Shown: positions 1-9,499 of the stretch, piece after piece
Position numbering within the stretch: the stretch's first letter is position 1
Layout of the letters: each line of letters opens with the position of its first letter
Assembly (NCBI GenBank): GCA_001579985.1
Contig: LRSR01008835.1
Span: 1 to 64,000 of the forward strand
Source: Hypsibius dujardini
Taxonomy: Eukaryota > Tardigrada > Eutardigrada > Parachela > Hypsibiidae
Length of the DNA stretch: 64,000 nt
Direction of reading: 5' to 3'
Notes under the pieces: model-generated
What the model was told of the DNA's origin: nothing
Database searches by the model: none
Seen by the model: the letters and a program-made list of their open reading frames with translations, nothing else
Position numbers and translations under genes: made by a program

Positions 1-1
1 C

Positions 2-394
2 GAAAAAGATTGCTACTCTAAGAACGGCTTTCCGAACCGAAATCCATTCAGAAATTCCAACCGCTTTTCGGCTCCAATCAATTTCGGTCAGTCGTTCCAG
101 CAACACCAGTACCCGAGTCCACAATATTTCGCTCCCACTCAGTATCCCAATCAACTTCAACCGTTTCAAAATCAACCATACTATGTTAATTCGACTCCTC
201 AACTTCAGCCTCCGTTTGTCTCCGCACCTCCTCCCTCACAACTTGCCCTCCCTGCCTCGCAGTATTTCACTTCCGCTCATCAGAATCATAAAAACGTACC
301 CCCTCATCAAATTCCCGTTCAAAACACGTCGCCAGTGCAGAATGTCTGGACCAGCTCTCCGTATGCCGGGAGCAGTCAGCCATCTTTAAACTAG
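2..394 (+). CDS. gag: Gag C-terminal tail (partial, retroelement)
   Basis: An open frame enters from the left edge and ends at a stop at 392-394. The roughly 130 visible residues are rich in Gln, Pro, Asn, Phe and Tyr, a low-complexity composition common in gag tails; no zinc knuckle is visible in this part. The last sense codons form the heptamer T-TTA-AAC at 385-391, directly before the stop. This is the X-XXY-YYZ type used by many retroelements for -1 frameshifting from gag into pol, and the pol frame is indeed the -1 frame here. The assignment as gag rests on position and composition, not on a recognised domain. Confidence 0.75.
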   Translation, partial: EKDCYSKNGFPNRNPFRNSNRFSAPINFGQSFQQHQYPSPQYFAPTQYPNQLQPFQNQPYYVNSTPQLQPPFVSAPPPSQLALPASQYFTSAHQNHKNVPPHQIPVQNTSPVQNVWTSSPYAGSSQPSLN

Positions 395-426
395 CCGCTG
401 CCAATGGCCGGGCGAATTGTGCAGAT

Positions 427-3400
427 GTGTTAGTGCCCGTCTTTTCCGTCAGTGTTGTTGGATGTCTAGTGTGCCCTGTTTCTGTTTGTGGGCATCCGGG
501 CAATGCCGCCGTCGATAGCGGATCGACGCTCTCTTTTGTTTCTCGTGCGTTTGCTGAACTGAATGGTCTGCAAATTTTCTTTTGTGATGGCCCTCTAATC
601 ACTACTGTTTCGGGCGATACCTCGCGTATTTGTTTCGCCTGCGACGTGCAGATCCTCATTTTGGGAAAATCTCTTTGTGGCTCTTGTGGAATCCTAGATC
701 GTTTTCCGTATGATGTTCTGCTCGGGCTGGACTTTCTAGCGGAAACGAAGTTTTTATTGGACTTTGAGAGTCTCCGTTTAATTAATCCTGAAAACCAGAG
801 TGAACCGTCCGTCGCTTTGTTTCTCATCCAACGTTTGTTCTCGGTTGACGTGTCTTCGCGAACGCACGCAGACACCCCTGTTCAAATAACCGAGATCGCG
901 TCATTCCAAGACGCTGTCGAGCCGAAAAATAAGGAGCCTGGCGCTCACCAAGCGAGTGCCAGTGAGTCCTTGCAGTTTGATTGGCCAGTTCTGAAAATTT
1001 TGTCTGAAACTGAGAAGAGGCTAGCTAGCAGTTATGGGCCACAGGGAACGGATTTGATCACCCGGCTCCCGGTGGACGATGACGTATCGTTCCTTATGCT
1101 GGCGGCCATGGGCTCCGCCGTGCAGAAAGAGGAAGATAGTCCAGAGAGAACTGGCAATCCGATGATTGAAACTGCAGTGACGTTCGGCGAGTTTGATGAA
1201 GACGACGGTCTTGATGACAAGGACGAGATGTGGATCCCTTTGAAAAAGGACTTGGAGAAGTCTTGGCCTCTTGAGTCTGAATATTTTGAGTCTGTTTTCG
1301 AGAAATTGGCCCTTGGGCCGGAGTTGACTCCAGCGCAGCGGGAAGAGCTACTGGCTGTTTGCCGACGCCACCCCGCGGTGTTTCCAGGACCCGACGCGAA
1401 GCTGGGCCACTGCACCGCCGGCGTTCATCACATCAATACTGGTGACGCTGAGCCAGTGTATGATCCGCCGCGACGACACAGCGCGAGCCACATTGGTGAA
1501 CTCGAACGCCAGGTGGATGAATGGATTGAGCTTGGAGCGGTCGTTCCGTGCTCGAGCCCTTGGAGCTCGAACATTTTTCTTGTCCCCAAAAAGGGCCCGA
1601 ACGGAGAAAAGATTTGGAGACCAGTTTTGGACATGCGAAAACTCAATCTTGTCTCAAAAAAAGACCGTTTCCCCATGCCAAACTGTCAGGAACTCCTCGA
1701 TAGTCTACACGGCGCTCAGTGGTTCACTTGTCTCGACCTCGCTCAAGGATACCTGCAGATCCCCATAGCTGAGGAAGATAGGGAGAAAACCGCATTCGTG
1801 CTTCCAGGCCGTCGCGGTATTCAACTGATGTTCACGCGAATGATCTTCGGTCTCACGTCGGCACCTGCAACCTTTTGTCGCCTCATGCATGATTTGTTCA
1901 AGGACGTTCTCCTTGATTTTCTTCTGATTTACATAGATGACCTGAACGTTCACTCGCGCACATGGGAGGAGCACCTAAAGCACTTGGAAATTGTCCTGGC
2001 GAGGCTCGAGAGTGTCGGCTTGAAACTGAAGCCGAGCAAGACCGCCTGGGGAATGACGTCAGTAAAGTTCCTCGGTCACCTGGTCAGCCGCGCCGGTTTG
2101 TCTCCCGACCCGGAGAGGGTCCGCGCGATCGAACAGTACCCCACGCCGACGGATCTGAGTGCCGTCCGGACGTTTTTGGGGAAGGTCTCGTATTATCGTC
2201 GTTTTATATTGGGATTTTCGGCTATTGCCAAAGGACTTACGATCCTAACGGAGAAGGACCGTCCATTCGTCTGGAAATTCGAACAGGCAGAAGCCTTCCG
2301 GAACCTAAAGAAAGCGATGGTTTCCCATCCCATCCTCCAGCACTTCAATCCAGATTTGGACTGTGAGATTCACACTGACGCCTCCACGAAAGGAGTCGGA
2401 GCAGTGTTGATCCAAAAGAACGGTGACAGCGAGCACGTGGTCGCGTACGCTTCGAAAGGGCTGAATAAGAGCCAGCGTAACTATGCTGCGACGCAGCTCG
2501 AGCTACTTGCTGTGGTATTTGGCGTAGAAAAGTTCGACTGCTACGTCGGTGGAGACCGTCACTTCGTTGTTGTCACTGACCACAGTGCCTTGGTGCCGTT
2601 GTTGAAAACCAAATTTCCCGTTGGTCGTCTCGCTCGTTTTGTTTTTCGATTGCAACACTATCATTTCACTGTAATCTACCGCCCGGGAATACAGAACGGT
2701 TTGGCAGACGCGCTCTCGCGGTACCCCTGCTCGGACCTGGTTGTCCCAGAGCAGACCGTCTTCACCGCCTTTCTTGTTCCCAAGCTGGACATTCCGGAAC
2801 ATCAACGGGAAGATCCGTTTCTTCGAGCCATCATTTTGATTCTCGAGGGCGACACCCAAACGGCTGAGTTTCGATACCGTATCCTTTACTACGTCCTAAA
2901 ATCACGCATACTTTATCGTCGCGTTTTTCGGGGAACTCCTTTGCGTGACACTTTACTTCTGGTCGTTCCTCGCACTCTGAAAAAATTTGTGCTTGAGGAA
3001 GCGCACGATGGCATTTTGGCCGGCCATCTCGGCATTTCGCGGACGTACCAGCGGATCCACGGCCGCTATTGGTGGCCTGGATGCCTGCAAGACGTTTCGC
3101 GGTACGTCGCATCCTGTGACGCTTGCCAGAAAAAGAAGGCTGTTTACGAGAAGCCCGCCGGCTATCTCCAGCCCCTCCATGTCTCGGGAGTGTTCACCCG
3201 TGTTCATTTTGACTTTTCTGGACCCTATTGCCTCAGTCGACGGCGAAACATGTACCTGGCTGTCGGGAAATGTCCGCTTTCAAAGTACATCGTACTGCGC
3301 GCGGTGCCATCCGCAACCGCGTTGAATGCAGCCAAGTTCCTCGTGGAACGTGTTGTCCTCATTCACGGCTGCCCGTCTGAAATATTGACGGACAGAGGTA

Positions 3401-6400
3401 CTCACTTTACCGGCGTCATGATGCAGCAGATTTTGAAAATTTTGGGCATCCGTCACCTGACTACGACTCCGTATCACCAGCAAAGTGATGGTCAGGCCGA
3501 GCGTGCAATCCAATTGGTGAATAACGTCTTATCACACTTTGTGAATAACGACCAAAAGAATTGGTGTGAAGCAATACCGTTTGTGGAATGGGTCGTTAAT
3601 ACCATGAAGAATGAGACCACCGGTTTCTCCGCGTTCCAGCTAGTCTATGGCCGGTCGCCTGTGAGTCCGTTGGACGTGGCAATGGGTTACGATGGTCTGA
3701 TTGAAATGAAGGATCCTGTTGCTTACAGCGAGGCAACCGCCGGTTGGCTGGTGAAAGCCCGTGAAATTGCCAAAGAACAGGTGAACCGCACGCACGACAA
3801 AGAAGCCCCGCGTTTCAATGCCAAGCGGTCTGCCAGTGCGTTTGAGATTGGAGACCTCGTGCTCAGATGGAAATCCGTTCCGTCTCCCGGTCTTGCGAAC
3901 AAACTTGTGAAGCATTGGCTGGGTCCTTACCGCGTTGTGGCAGTCTCCGATAATGGAGCTAATTGCGAAATCAAACCCTTGATTGGTCGAAAAAAATCTT
4001 TTGTTGTTCACGTTGAGGCACTCAAACCTTACGTCCTCCGACCCGGAGAGACGGAGGAAGCAGAGCTTGAAATTTTGAATCGGTCTATTGAAGTCGTAGA
4101 AATTGGCGAACCAGCCGTTGAAAACCTGAATGTTTCGACGTTGTTTGAAGGTACTCGCGAAATGAACGTACCGGTTGCGGTGACGGCACCTAACGCTGAG
4201 GCTGAATTTTTGAATGACGAACCCGTTGATGCGCGACCCAAGCGGAAGACCGCTCGCCCCAACCGTTACGGTTTCTTCGGAATGCCGATGCTTCTCTTGC
4301 TATTCATTTTTGTGTTTGCAGAAGTTTTGCCGAACTCCTCTGCGGCGAGCCCATTCACCGCTAGAATGGAAGACTCGTTGGAGATAACTGTTCATCCGTC
4401 GGAGAGCCACCTTTTTACCGAGGATTTGGCGCCGCCCCTGCTTACCGTCATGGCAGCCGCGGTCGTTGATGATCCGTCTGTCTCTTTGTCAATTGGTCCG
4501 CTCGGCGTCGGCGAGTCTCAACGGCGTCGCAACCGTTGCCCCCGTGGGGAAAAACGTCACAAAAAACGTCCGCGCCCCGAGTCTCGTACTAGCGCTCCGT
4601 CGCGGTCCGATTCCCGCGTCAGCGGACAGTTCCGCCAACCGTCTCCTCGAATTCCGGAACGACCGCGCACTCCGCGGTTGCACAACCACGTCCACCGGAT
4701 TTTCGACCGTACATTCGGTAATTACCGTCCGTTTCGAGCCTTTCCGTCTGCCCCACGTGTGCAACGTCTGGACCAATGTCCCCGCACCCGACCAATACTC
4801 CGTTTTTCGGCCAACGGTCAGTCTTTGACCGGAGATCAAAATGTGAGCATCCTCAAACGTAGTCTGGATATGCTTGATCCGACCCAGACTCTCTCACGAA
4901 CCACTAATGTTCGCGAATTAGCTCTCAAGCCGCACGCTGTTCCATCGCTGTTGATGACGATGCCGATGTCCCTTTGTCTCGAATGTCAACCTATCGCTTA
5001 CGGCGCTATCGGTCTGAATGCAATGATAAACGAACAGGAGTGGGACACCTACATGCCGGCCCCTATGCACGGTGTAAACATCTGCCGCTGTGCCCGACTT
5101 GTCCAACCGTCAACTGCTCCGGAGGATCAGTTTGAAATTACCCTCCGAAATCCGTCTGATTCGCAACGCTGCGAAGCCATCATCAAGACTGAAAATCGTT
5201 CTGAACGCATGTGTGAACGTCCCGCGCAGTCTGTTGGACTCTACATCGTCCCATCTGGCGACAAACCCGTCTTCTTCTGTGACAACCATTACGACCGAGC
5301 TCGCCGCCACGAGATGTGCATCTGCGGCGAGTTTCCAAACAGTTACGATCAGCGAGATATGGTACAGTGCGTTCATAATCATCTCTACCATCGTGGATGC
5401 GTTCCCGCCGACGCTCCGTGTTGTCCCCACAATCACTTCGTTGCGGATGAAACTGTTGAAGAGAAGCCCCATGCGTCGAACGCTGGCTCTCGAGGAGGTG
5501 GGGGCTCTAGAATTTTTACTTCAACCAACATGGCGATGATGTTTGCTGTTGTCTGTCTGATGTTGACTCCGACGTCCGCCCTGACTTTAATTGCTTGCGA
5601 TTGCACCGCTCCTCAATTGGTTGGTTCCGTCAACTTTGGAACTCAAGGTTGTGAAGCTGAAAAAGCTCTGACCTTCCAAGACGTGGACTACTCCGTCGTC
5701 GAACACGATCCCGCTGATTTCACTTTTGGTGGCTTTGGTTGCAGAGCCTGGGACCTTGGCGTTCGCGTTGAGAGTTTCTGGGACGCCGAGACCGACACGA
5801 CAACCTTCCGTCATCCCGTCTCACTGAGTGCCCAAGACTGTTGGCGTTTCGTTCAGACGAAAACGTGCAATGAGAAACCCATGACATCGGAAGACGGTGT
5901 GTCCTGGGGGTACGAACACTCTCCAGTTGCCACGCGGAAATGGCTGACCGTTCAGGAGAATGTCGTCCGGAATTGTATTTTGGAACCGGTCACCTTGGAT
6001 CAACCTCGTGGAGATGACGCTGTCATTCTTCGCCGCTCCGTCAAACTTGCCGATAAGCGGGCGGAAGGGTTCTCTGTCCGTCACGGCACGACCTACGTCT
6101 GGGATCCTGCTCCGCAAGGTAGGCAGTTGACTTGTCAGTACAGCGAAATCGCTGCGGGCTCCGCACGACTGTACGAGACTAATCGTGATTCAGTAACCCC
6201 CCTGCGTTTACGAGATCATGACAAGCAAGTGGATTTCGCGCTGGGAAACAAAACGCGACTCTGCGGAGATCGCGAAGTCGTTCGCGTTCTCGATTCGGAT
6301 CATATATTCATTCAGCTGCGGTATCGTTTAGCTGAGAATCCTCTGGGCACTGCCGTATATCACAGATTTACCGTGCTTGCCCATAACGCGACTAGCGATC

Positions 6401-7401
6401 TTTCTCGACTTGAGTTTCAACTGAAAGGCCATTTCCAATTCTATGAGTACAGAAATATGGACCGTTTCAATGAGCTCGAAAATCAACTCCGAGATTACGA
6501 TTGTATTCTTGCCGAAACCAACCGAAATCTGGTGGCTGTCACTTCGCGATTCTCCGCGGTGCAGGCTGCGCAGATGATCGGGCAGCCCGAGTGCTACGCA
6601 CTTCGATCTTTTGGCAAATCAGGAATTCTTAGTCGTTGTCTTTCCGTCAATGCCACTTTTCGCGGAGTTAACTCGCGATGTGGTTTTCAACCCGTTTTCA
6701 ATGAGACCTTCACAATTGGACATGATGGGAAATCCTTGAAACCTCTCACTCCATGCTATTGGCGTGATTCTCTTGCAAATTTCAATGGAATCGTTCACGA
6801 ATACGATTCCAAAACCGATGATTGGAAACCGATGCAGCCGACGTTTGCGCTGTCTAAGGTCCGATGGCGTGCGCACTTCGACGCTGTCGTTGACTACGAG
6901 GCGCCGCTTGAGTCTCTGTCTCTCCAAGGCGATCCGTCTGACATGAATTTGCTCAGCGAATTTTCCGCCCTCATGCACGATGACGGAGCGGACACCGTTG
7001 ATTCTTTCCTCGATGGGAGAACAGTTGACATCCGTGAAAGTAACGCATTCTCCTTTTTCACTCTTCTGCAATACGTTGGTTCGGCTGTATCGTTCATTTT
7101 CGTATTAATCATTGCCATTCTTTTGATATGGGTCGTTGTGACTCTGCAAAACAAATTCGGTTGTTTTCGTTTCCCCTGGAAAGTTCGCCTGTTTGAACCG
7201 CGCGGTTCATCTACCCTTGCTCCCCAAGCACCCTATTCGATTACAGATACTGATCGAGCTGGTGACTCTGGAGCTCTGCAGGATGCTGAGTCTGCTGTCT
7301 ACGTTGCCGCGCAAGGCACATCGGAAGAATTCGTCAAGATCTACCCAAGTACCGCTGAAAAAGGTGTGGGCATCGAACGCCCTGTGCCGCTGACGATCTA
7401 A
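427..7401 (+). CDS. pol-env: Pol-Env polyprotein frame of the retroelement
   Basis: A single frame of about 2320 codons, already open from about 391 upstream (no ATG needed if reached by frameshift). Parts by approximate residue: protease with DSGS near 29; reverse transcriptase with YIDD near 501; RNase H with the DAS motif near 648; integrase HHCC finger at 859-903 and D-D-E core near 926, 987 and 1023; GPY-like motif near 1164. There follow a hydrophobic segment at 1288-1300, an Arg/Pro/Ser-rich stretch, a Cys/His cluster at about 1600-1670, a second signal-like segment at 1702-1720, a Cys-rich ectodomain, and a transmembrane anchor at 2214-2240 with a short tail. The ectodomain is an envelope glycoprotein; I suspect a class III (chuvirus/gB-like) fold but cannot show it. 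Envelope is usually made from a spliced RNA in this group. Confidence 0.92.
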   Translation: MLVPVFSVSVVGCLVCPVSVCGHPGNAAVDSGSTLSFVSRAFAELNGLQIFFCDGPLITTVSGDTSRICFACDVQILILGKSLCGSCGILDRFPYDVLLGLDFLAETKFLLDFESLRLINPENQSEPSVALFLIQRLFSVDVSSRTHADTPVQITEIASFQDAVEPKNKEPGAHQASASESLQFDWPVLKILSETEKRLASSYGPQGTDLITRLPVDDDVSFLMLAAMGSAVQKEEDSPERTGNPMIETAVTFGEFDEDDGLDDKDEMWIPLKKDLEKSWPLESEYFESVFEKLALGPELTPAQREELLAVCRRHPAVFPGPDAKLGHCTAGVHHINTGDAEPVYDPPRRHSASHIGELERQVDEWIELGAVVPCSSPWSSNIFLVPKKGPNGEKIWRPVLDMRKLNLVSKKDRFPMPNCQELLDSLHGAQWFTCLDLAQGYLQIPIAEEDREKTAFVLPGRRGIQLMFTRMIFGLTSAPATFCRLMHDLFKDVLLDFLLIYIDDLNVHSRTWEEHLKHLEIVLARLESVGLKLKPSKTAWGMTSVKFLGHLVSRAGLSPDPERVRAIEQYPTPTDLSAVRTFLGKVSYYRRFILGFSAIAKGLTILTEKDRPFVWKFEQAEAFRNLKKAMVSHPILQHFNPDLDCEIHTDASTKGVGAVLIQKNGDSEHVVAYASKGLNKSQRNYAATQLELLAVVFGVEKFDCYVGGDRHFVVVTDHSALVPLLKTKFPVGRLARFVFRLQHYHFTVIYRPGIQNGLADALSRYPCSDLVVPEQTVFTAFLVPKLDIPEHQREDPFLRAIILILEGDTQTAEFRYRILYYVLKSRILYRRVFRGTPLRDTLLLVVPRTLKKFVLEEAHDGILAGHLGISRTYQRIHGRYWWPGCLQDVSRYVASCDACQKKKAVYEKPAGYLQPLHVSGVFTRVHFDFSGPYCLSRRRNMYLAVGKCPLSKYIVLRAVPSATALNAAKFLVERVVLIHGCPSEILTDRGTHFTGVMMQQILKILGIRHLTTTPYHQQSDGQAERAIQLVNNVLSHFVNNDQKNWCEAIPFVEWVVNTMKNETTGFSAFQLVYGRSPVSPLDVAMGYDGLIEMKDPVAYSEATAGWLVKAREIAKEQVNRTHDKEAPRFNAKRSASAFEIGDLVLRWKSVPSPGLANKLVKHWLGPYRVVAVSDNGANCEIKPLIGRKKSFVVHVEALKPYVLRPGETEEAELEILNRSIEVVEIGEPAVENLNVSTLFEGTREMNVPVAVTAPNAEAEFLNDEPVDARPKRKTARPNRYGFFGMPMLLLLFIFVFAEVLPNSSAASPFTARMEDSLEITVHPSESHLFTEDLAPPLLTVMAAAVVDDPSVSLSIGPLGVGESQRRRNRCPRGEKRHKKRPRPESRTSAPSRSDSRVSGQFRQPSPRIPERPRTPRLHNHVHRIFDRTFGNYRPFRAFPSAPRVQRLDQCPRTRPILRFSANGQSLTGDQNVSILKRSLDMLDPTQTLSRTTNVRELALKPHAVPSLLMTMPMSLCLECQPIAYGAIGLNAMINEQEWDTYMPAPMHGVNICRCARLVQPSTAPEDQFEITLRNPSDSQRCEAIIKTENRSERMCERPAQSVGLYIVPSGDKPVFFCDNHYDRARRHEMCICGEFPNSYDQRDMVQCVHNHLYHRGCVPADAPCCPHNHFVADETVEEKPHASNAGSRGGGGSRIFTSTNMAMMFAVVCLMLTPTSALTLIACDCTAPQLVGSVNFGTQGCEAEKALTFQDVDYSVVEHDPADFTFGGFGCRAWDLGVRVESFWDAETDTTTFRHPVSLSAQDCWRFVQTKTCNEKPMTSEDGVSWGYEHSPVATRKWLTVQENVVRNCILEPVTLDQPRGDDAVILRRSVKLADKRAEGFSVRHGTTYVWDPAPQGRQLTCQYSEIAAGSARLYETNRDSVTPLRLRDHDKQVDFALGNKTRLCGDREVVRVLDSDHIFIQLRYRLAENPLGTAVYHRFTVLAHNATSDLSRLEFQLKGHFQFYEYRNMDRFNELENQLRDYDCILAETNRNLVAVTSRFSAVQAAQMIGQPECYALRSFGKSGILSRCLSVNATFRGVNSRCGFQPVFNETFTIGHDGKSLKPLTPCYWRDSLANFNGIVHEYDSKTDDWKPMQPTFALSKVRWRAHFDAVVDYEAPLESLSLQGDPSDMNLLSEFSALMHDDGADTVDSFLDGRTVDIRESNAFSFFTLLQYVGSAVSFIFVLIIAILLIWVVVTLQNKFGCFRFPWKVRLFEPRGSSTLAPQAPYSITDTDRAGDSGALQDAESAVYVAAQGTSEEFVKIYPSTAEKGVGIERPVPLTI

Positions 7402-7903
7402 CTTTCGATTATCGCAGATTTTTGACGAAAAACTTCGAGGCTGATTACGTGCGAATTTCGCTGAGTCTAGCCCTGGTGCTTCGTTGACTGTTTCTGTGCT
7501 CCTTTCTTTATTTTCTCTTTTTGTTTCGCTTGCTCCTCTCTGTGTCTTTATCTTCATACAAACTTTCTCGCCACAACACTTGACCCTTTGCCCGCCACAC
7601 AAGCAACAGCCGATACTACAACAATTAGGTTGTTTTCTTCACCTGACACATCGTCCCGACTTTTATTCGCATCTTATATTTATTCGCATTTCGATCGTCC
7701 AGTAATATCCGACCTACTCATGAGTGTTGACGCATTAGATTGAGTGCTAGGCCAGCTCTTAATCCTCCGAAGATTCGCTCTTCGTTGAGAAATAATGCAT
7801 GTCTTCATCATAGTGAAGGGTTTCATTGGACATTTACCCTCAATGCGGACAATTTTTAATCCCTTTTGTTTAGTTCTTTGTTGTTGTTGTCGTTGATTTA
7901 GTT
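7402..7903 (+). other. Retroelement spacer without a recognised gene
   Basis: Between the envelope stop and the next frame lie about 500 bases rich in T and C, with no ORF that I can support. It may be untranslated leader for a subgenomic message of the small downstream frame. Confidence 0.4.
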
Positions 7904-8482
7904 ATGCCTGCTTCCGTGAGTAGTGGCGGAACCGACTTCAACGACGTGGAACGCGCCTTTTCACGCCAGTCTAACAGTAGCACGCAAGCCGTCAACGGTG
8001 ATGTCTACGGTGTGGTTGACCGGATCGCCACACCATTGCTTGGGGTGCCGGAATTGCCCGCGCGAAACCCGCTGGACATGCCTCCCAACCCGGACTACTT
8101 CGCCCAGGATGAGGCTTGGGACTGGGTTTGCCGTGAAGACACTCGTGAGGATTTCTACATTCTGTTCCGTTCTGCATTCTTAAACGCTCAGCGTGACCAG
8201 CGTACGTCATCTGCCATCCGTCAACATCTAGAGTATTTGAACAGCCGACAACAGCGCCGCCTACAACAGCAGGAGGCCCGTCAACACCGCTACAACCGCT
8301 ACGAATGGCGTCGTGAAATGCGCCAGGAACAACTACGCATCAACCGACAGCTGGCGGAGGAGGAACAGGAGCATCGACTTCAGGAACAAGAACGCCATCT
8401 CCGGGAGGGAAAGATCGCTACCCTGGAAGAGATCCAGCGCCAGAAGGCTACGCCTCTTCCCGGAATCTCCTTTTTCTTCTAA
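7904..8482 (+). CDS. Small extra frame of the retroelement, unknown function
   Basis: An ATG-started frame of 192 codons between the envelope and the candidate LTR. I do not recognise a family. The first 90 residues are mixed, with several Pro and Trp. Residues about 100-180 are extremely rich in Gln, Arg and Glu and should form a charged helix or coiled coil; the C-terminus is hydrophobic and aromatic. A third gene after env is unusual for gypsy elements and might be an accessory protein, or the relic of a captured host exon. Codon use resembles the long frame, which supports it being a real part of the element. Confidence 0.6.
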   Translation: MPASVSSGGTDFNDVERAFSRQSNSSTQAVNGDVYGVVDRIATPLLGVPELPARNPLDMPPNPDYFAQDEAWDWVCREDTREDFYILFRSAFLNAQRDQRTSSAIRQHLEYLNSRQQRRLQQQEARQHRYNRYEWRREMRQEQLRINRQLAEEEQEHRLQEQERHLREGKIATLEEIQRQKATPLPGISFFF

Positions 8483-8522
8483 TTTTCTTTTATCATTATT
8501 TTTATTTTTTTTTATATACTCT

Positions 8523-9012
8523 TGTTAGGCATCAGTATTATCACATTTAATTTTATTGTCGGAACGACAATAACTTTGTGTTGGGGGTTGTCGCGGGGAA
8601 ATCATGTTGTGTTGTCTGCAGTGCCGGGCCAGATGACCAGTGCCTGGCCCGTCTTATCTCTTTCGCGACCGTCTGACCAGTGCTGGACAGCGGTCAGCAA
8701 TCTTATCTTATCTTATCTTAGCCATTTTGATGGCTTCGACTTTTCCACATCCTCCCGTCTCCGACGAGTAGATGTGGAAAAGTTCAAGCAGCGAGCGTGA
8801 CTGTTCCTTTTCTTTCTTCCTTTGTGTCCGATTAAAAAGCCAAGCCACCATTTTCCTTACAAGAAAGAACCACGCGACAGTGTATACGCCCGCCGCGGAT
8901 GATCTTTACATCGTCCGCGGTGCAAGCAAATCTTAATCGCATTCCATTTCGGTGGAGATGAGTACAGTATGAACCACCTACGCGGCCCTATTACTGCATC
9001 ATTCTTCTAACA
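8523..9012 (+). repeat. Candidate 3' LTR, about 490 bp
   Basis: The segment starts TGTTAG and ends CTAACA, a six-base terminal inverted repeat with the TG...CA ends of LTRs, and it lies at the expected place after the last frame. It contains tandem TTATC units at 8701-8720, stem-loops, and an ATTAAA signal near 8832. The partner LTR is out of the window, so identity and length cannot be tested. Against it, the bases just before 8523 are T-rich and do not form a polypurine tract, so the left boundary may be off. Confidence 0.5.
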
Positions 9013-9044
9013 GGTGTCTCGAGTGTCGTGGCAGAACAATTGTC

Positions 9045-9495
9045 AGGCTCCGCCCCTCTAAGCATCTGGCAACTTAGCACAGGTGATTGATTGGTTAACC
9101 GAGATCTTTCATTCTTCAAATCAATAATCAAGAAAAAACTACACAAACTACATTATTTGCCGGCATTGATTGGTTGATCAATGATACTGATCAGTTTCTG
9201 ATTTTTTGTGCGAATACTGCGTTGAGTTTAAATTAAAAAATTAAACCATGTACTTTCAAACATGGGAGTCAGACTAAATTAATTCATTTTCAGTGTAATA
9301 GTAATTCTCAATAAATGGAAAGCGTATCACGATCATCCATCAACTAATCAATGCCGGTAAATAATGTGCATCATGATAGGCCAACGACTAAATCATGTAG
9401 TTATTGTTTGATTATTGCTTGGGAGAATGGAAGACCTTGCTCAACCAATCAATCACCTGTGCTCAGCTACAAATGCTTAAGAGAGGTGGAGCTTA
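9045..9495. repeat. Foldback (inverted-repeat) element
   Basis: The first about 165 bases (9045-9210) read as an imperfect reverse complement of 9330-9495. The best-kept block contains CACAGGTGATTGATTGG in the left arm and its complement in the right, and a second block contains GCCGGCATTGATT. The arms differ by many substitutions and small indels, so the copy is old. The centre is AT-rich. It looks like a non-autonomous foldback or MITE; I could not define a target duplication. Confidence 0.65.
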
Positions 9496-9499
9496 CGAA

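Larger units (their letters stand above)
1..9012 (+). mobile_element. Ty3/gypsy-like LTR retroelement with envelope (3' part)
   Basis: The 5' LTR and most of gag lie outside the window. Visible parts, in order: gag C-terminal tail, a long frame holding aspartic protease, reverse transcriptase, RNase H, integrase and an envelope-like glycoprotein, a small extra frame, and a candidate 3' LTR. The order PR-RT-RH-IN with a GPY-type motif after the integrase is that of Ty3/gypsy elements; the added envelope makes it errantivirus-like in layout. The visible long frame is uninterrupted, so the copy looks whole where it can be seen and is probably young. Age cannot be measured because the 5' LTR is missing. 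Base composition is more GC-rich and codon-regular than the flanking DNA. Confidence 0.93.

Noticed and set aside
267-875. 202-codon minus-strand ORF over the gag-pol junction
   Set aside because: It is a shadow of the retroelement frames; no domain, and the plus strand is clearly coding.
4466-5539. Overlapping plus-strand ORFs inside the pol-env frame
   Set aside because: They lie in other frames of a GC-rich coding region and have no recognisable domain.
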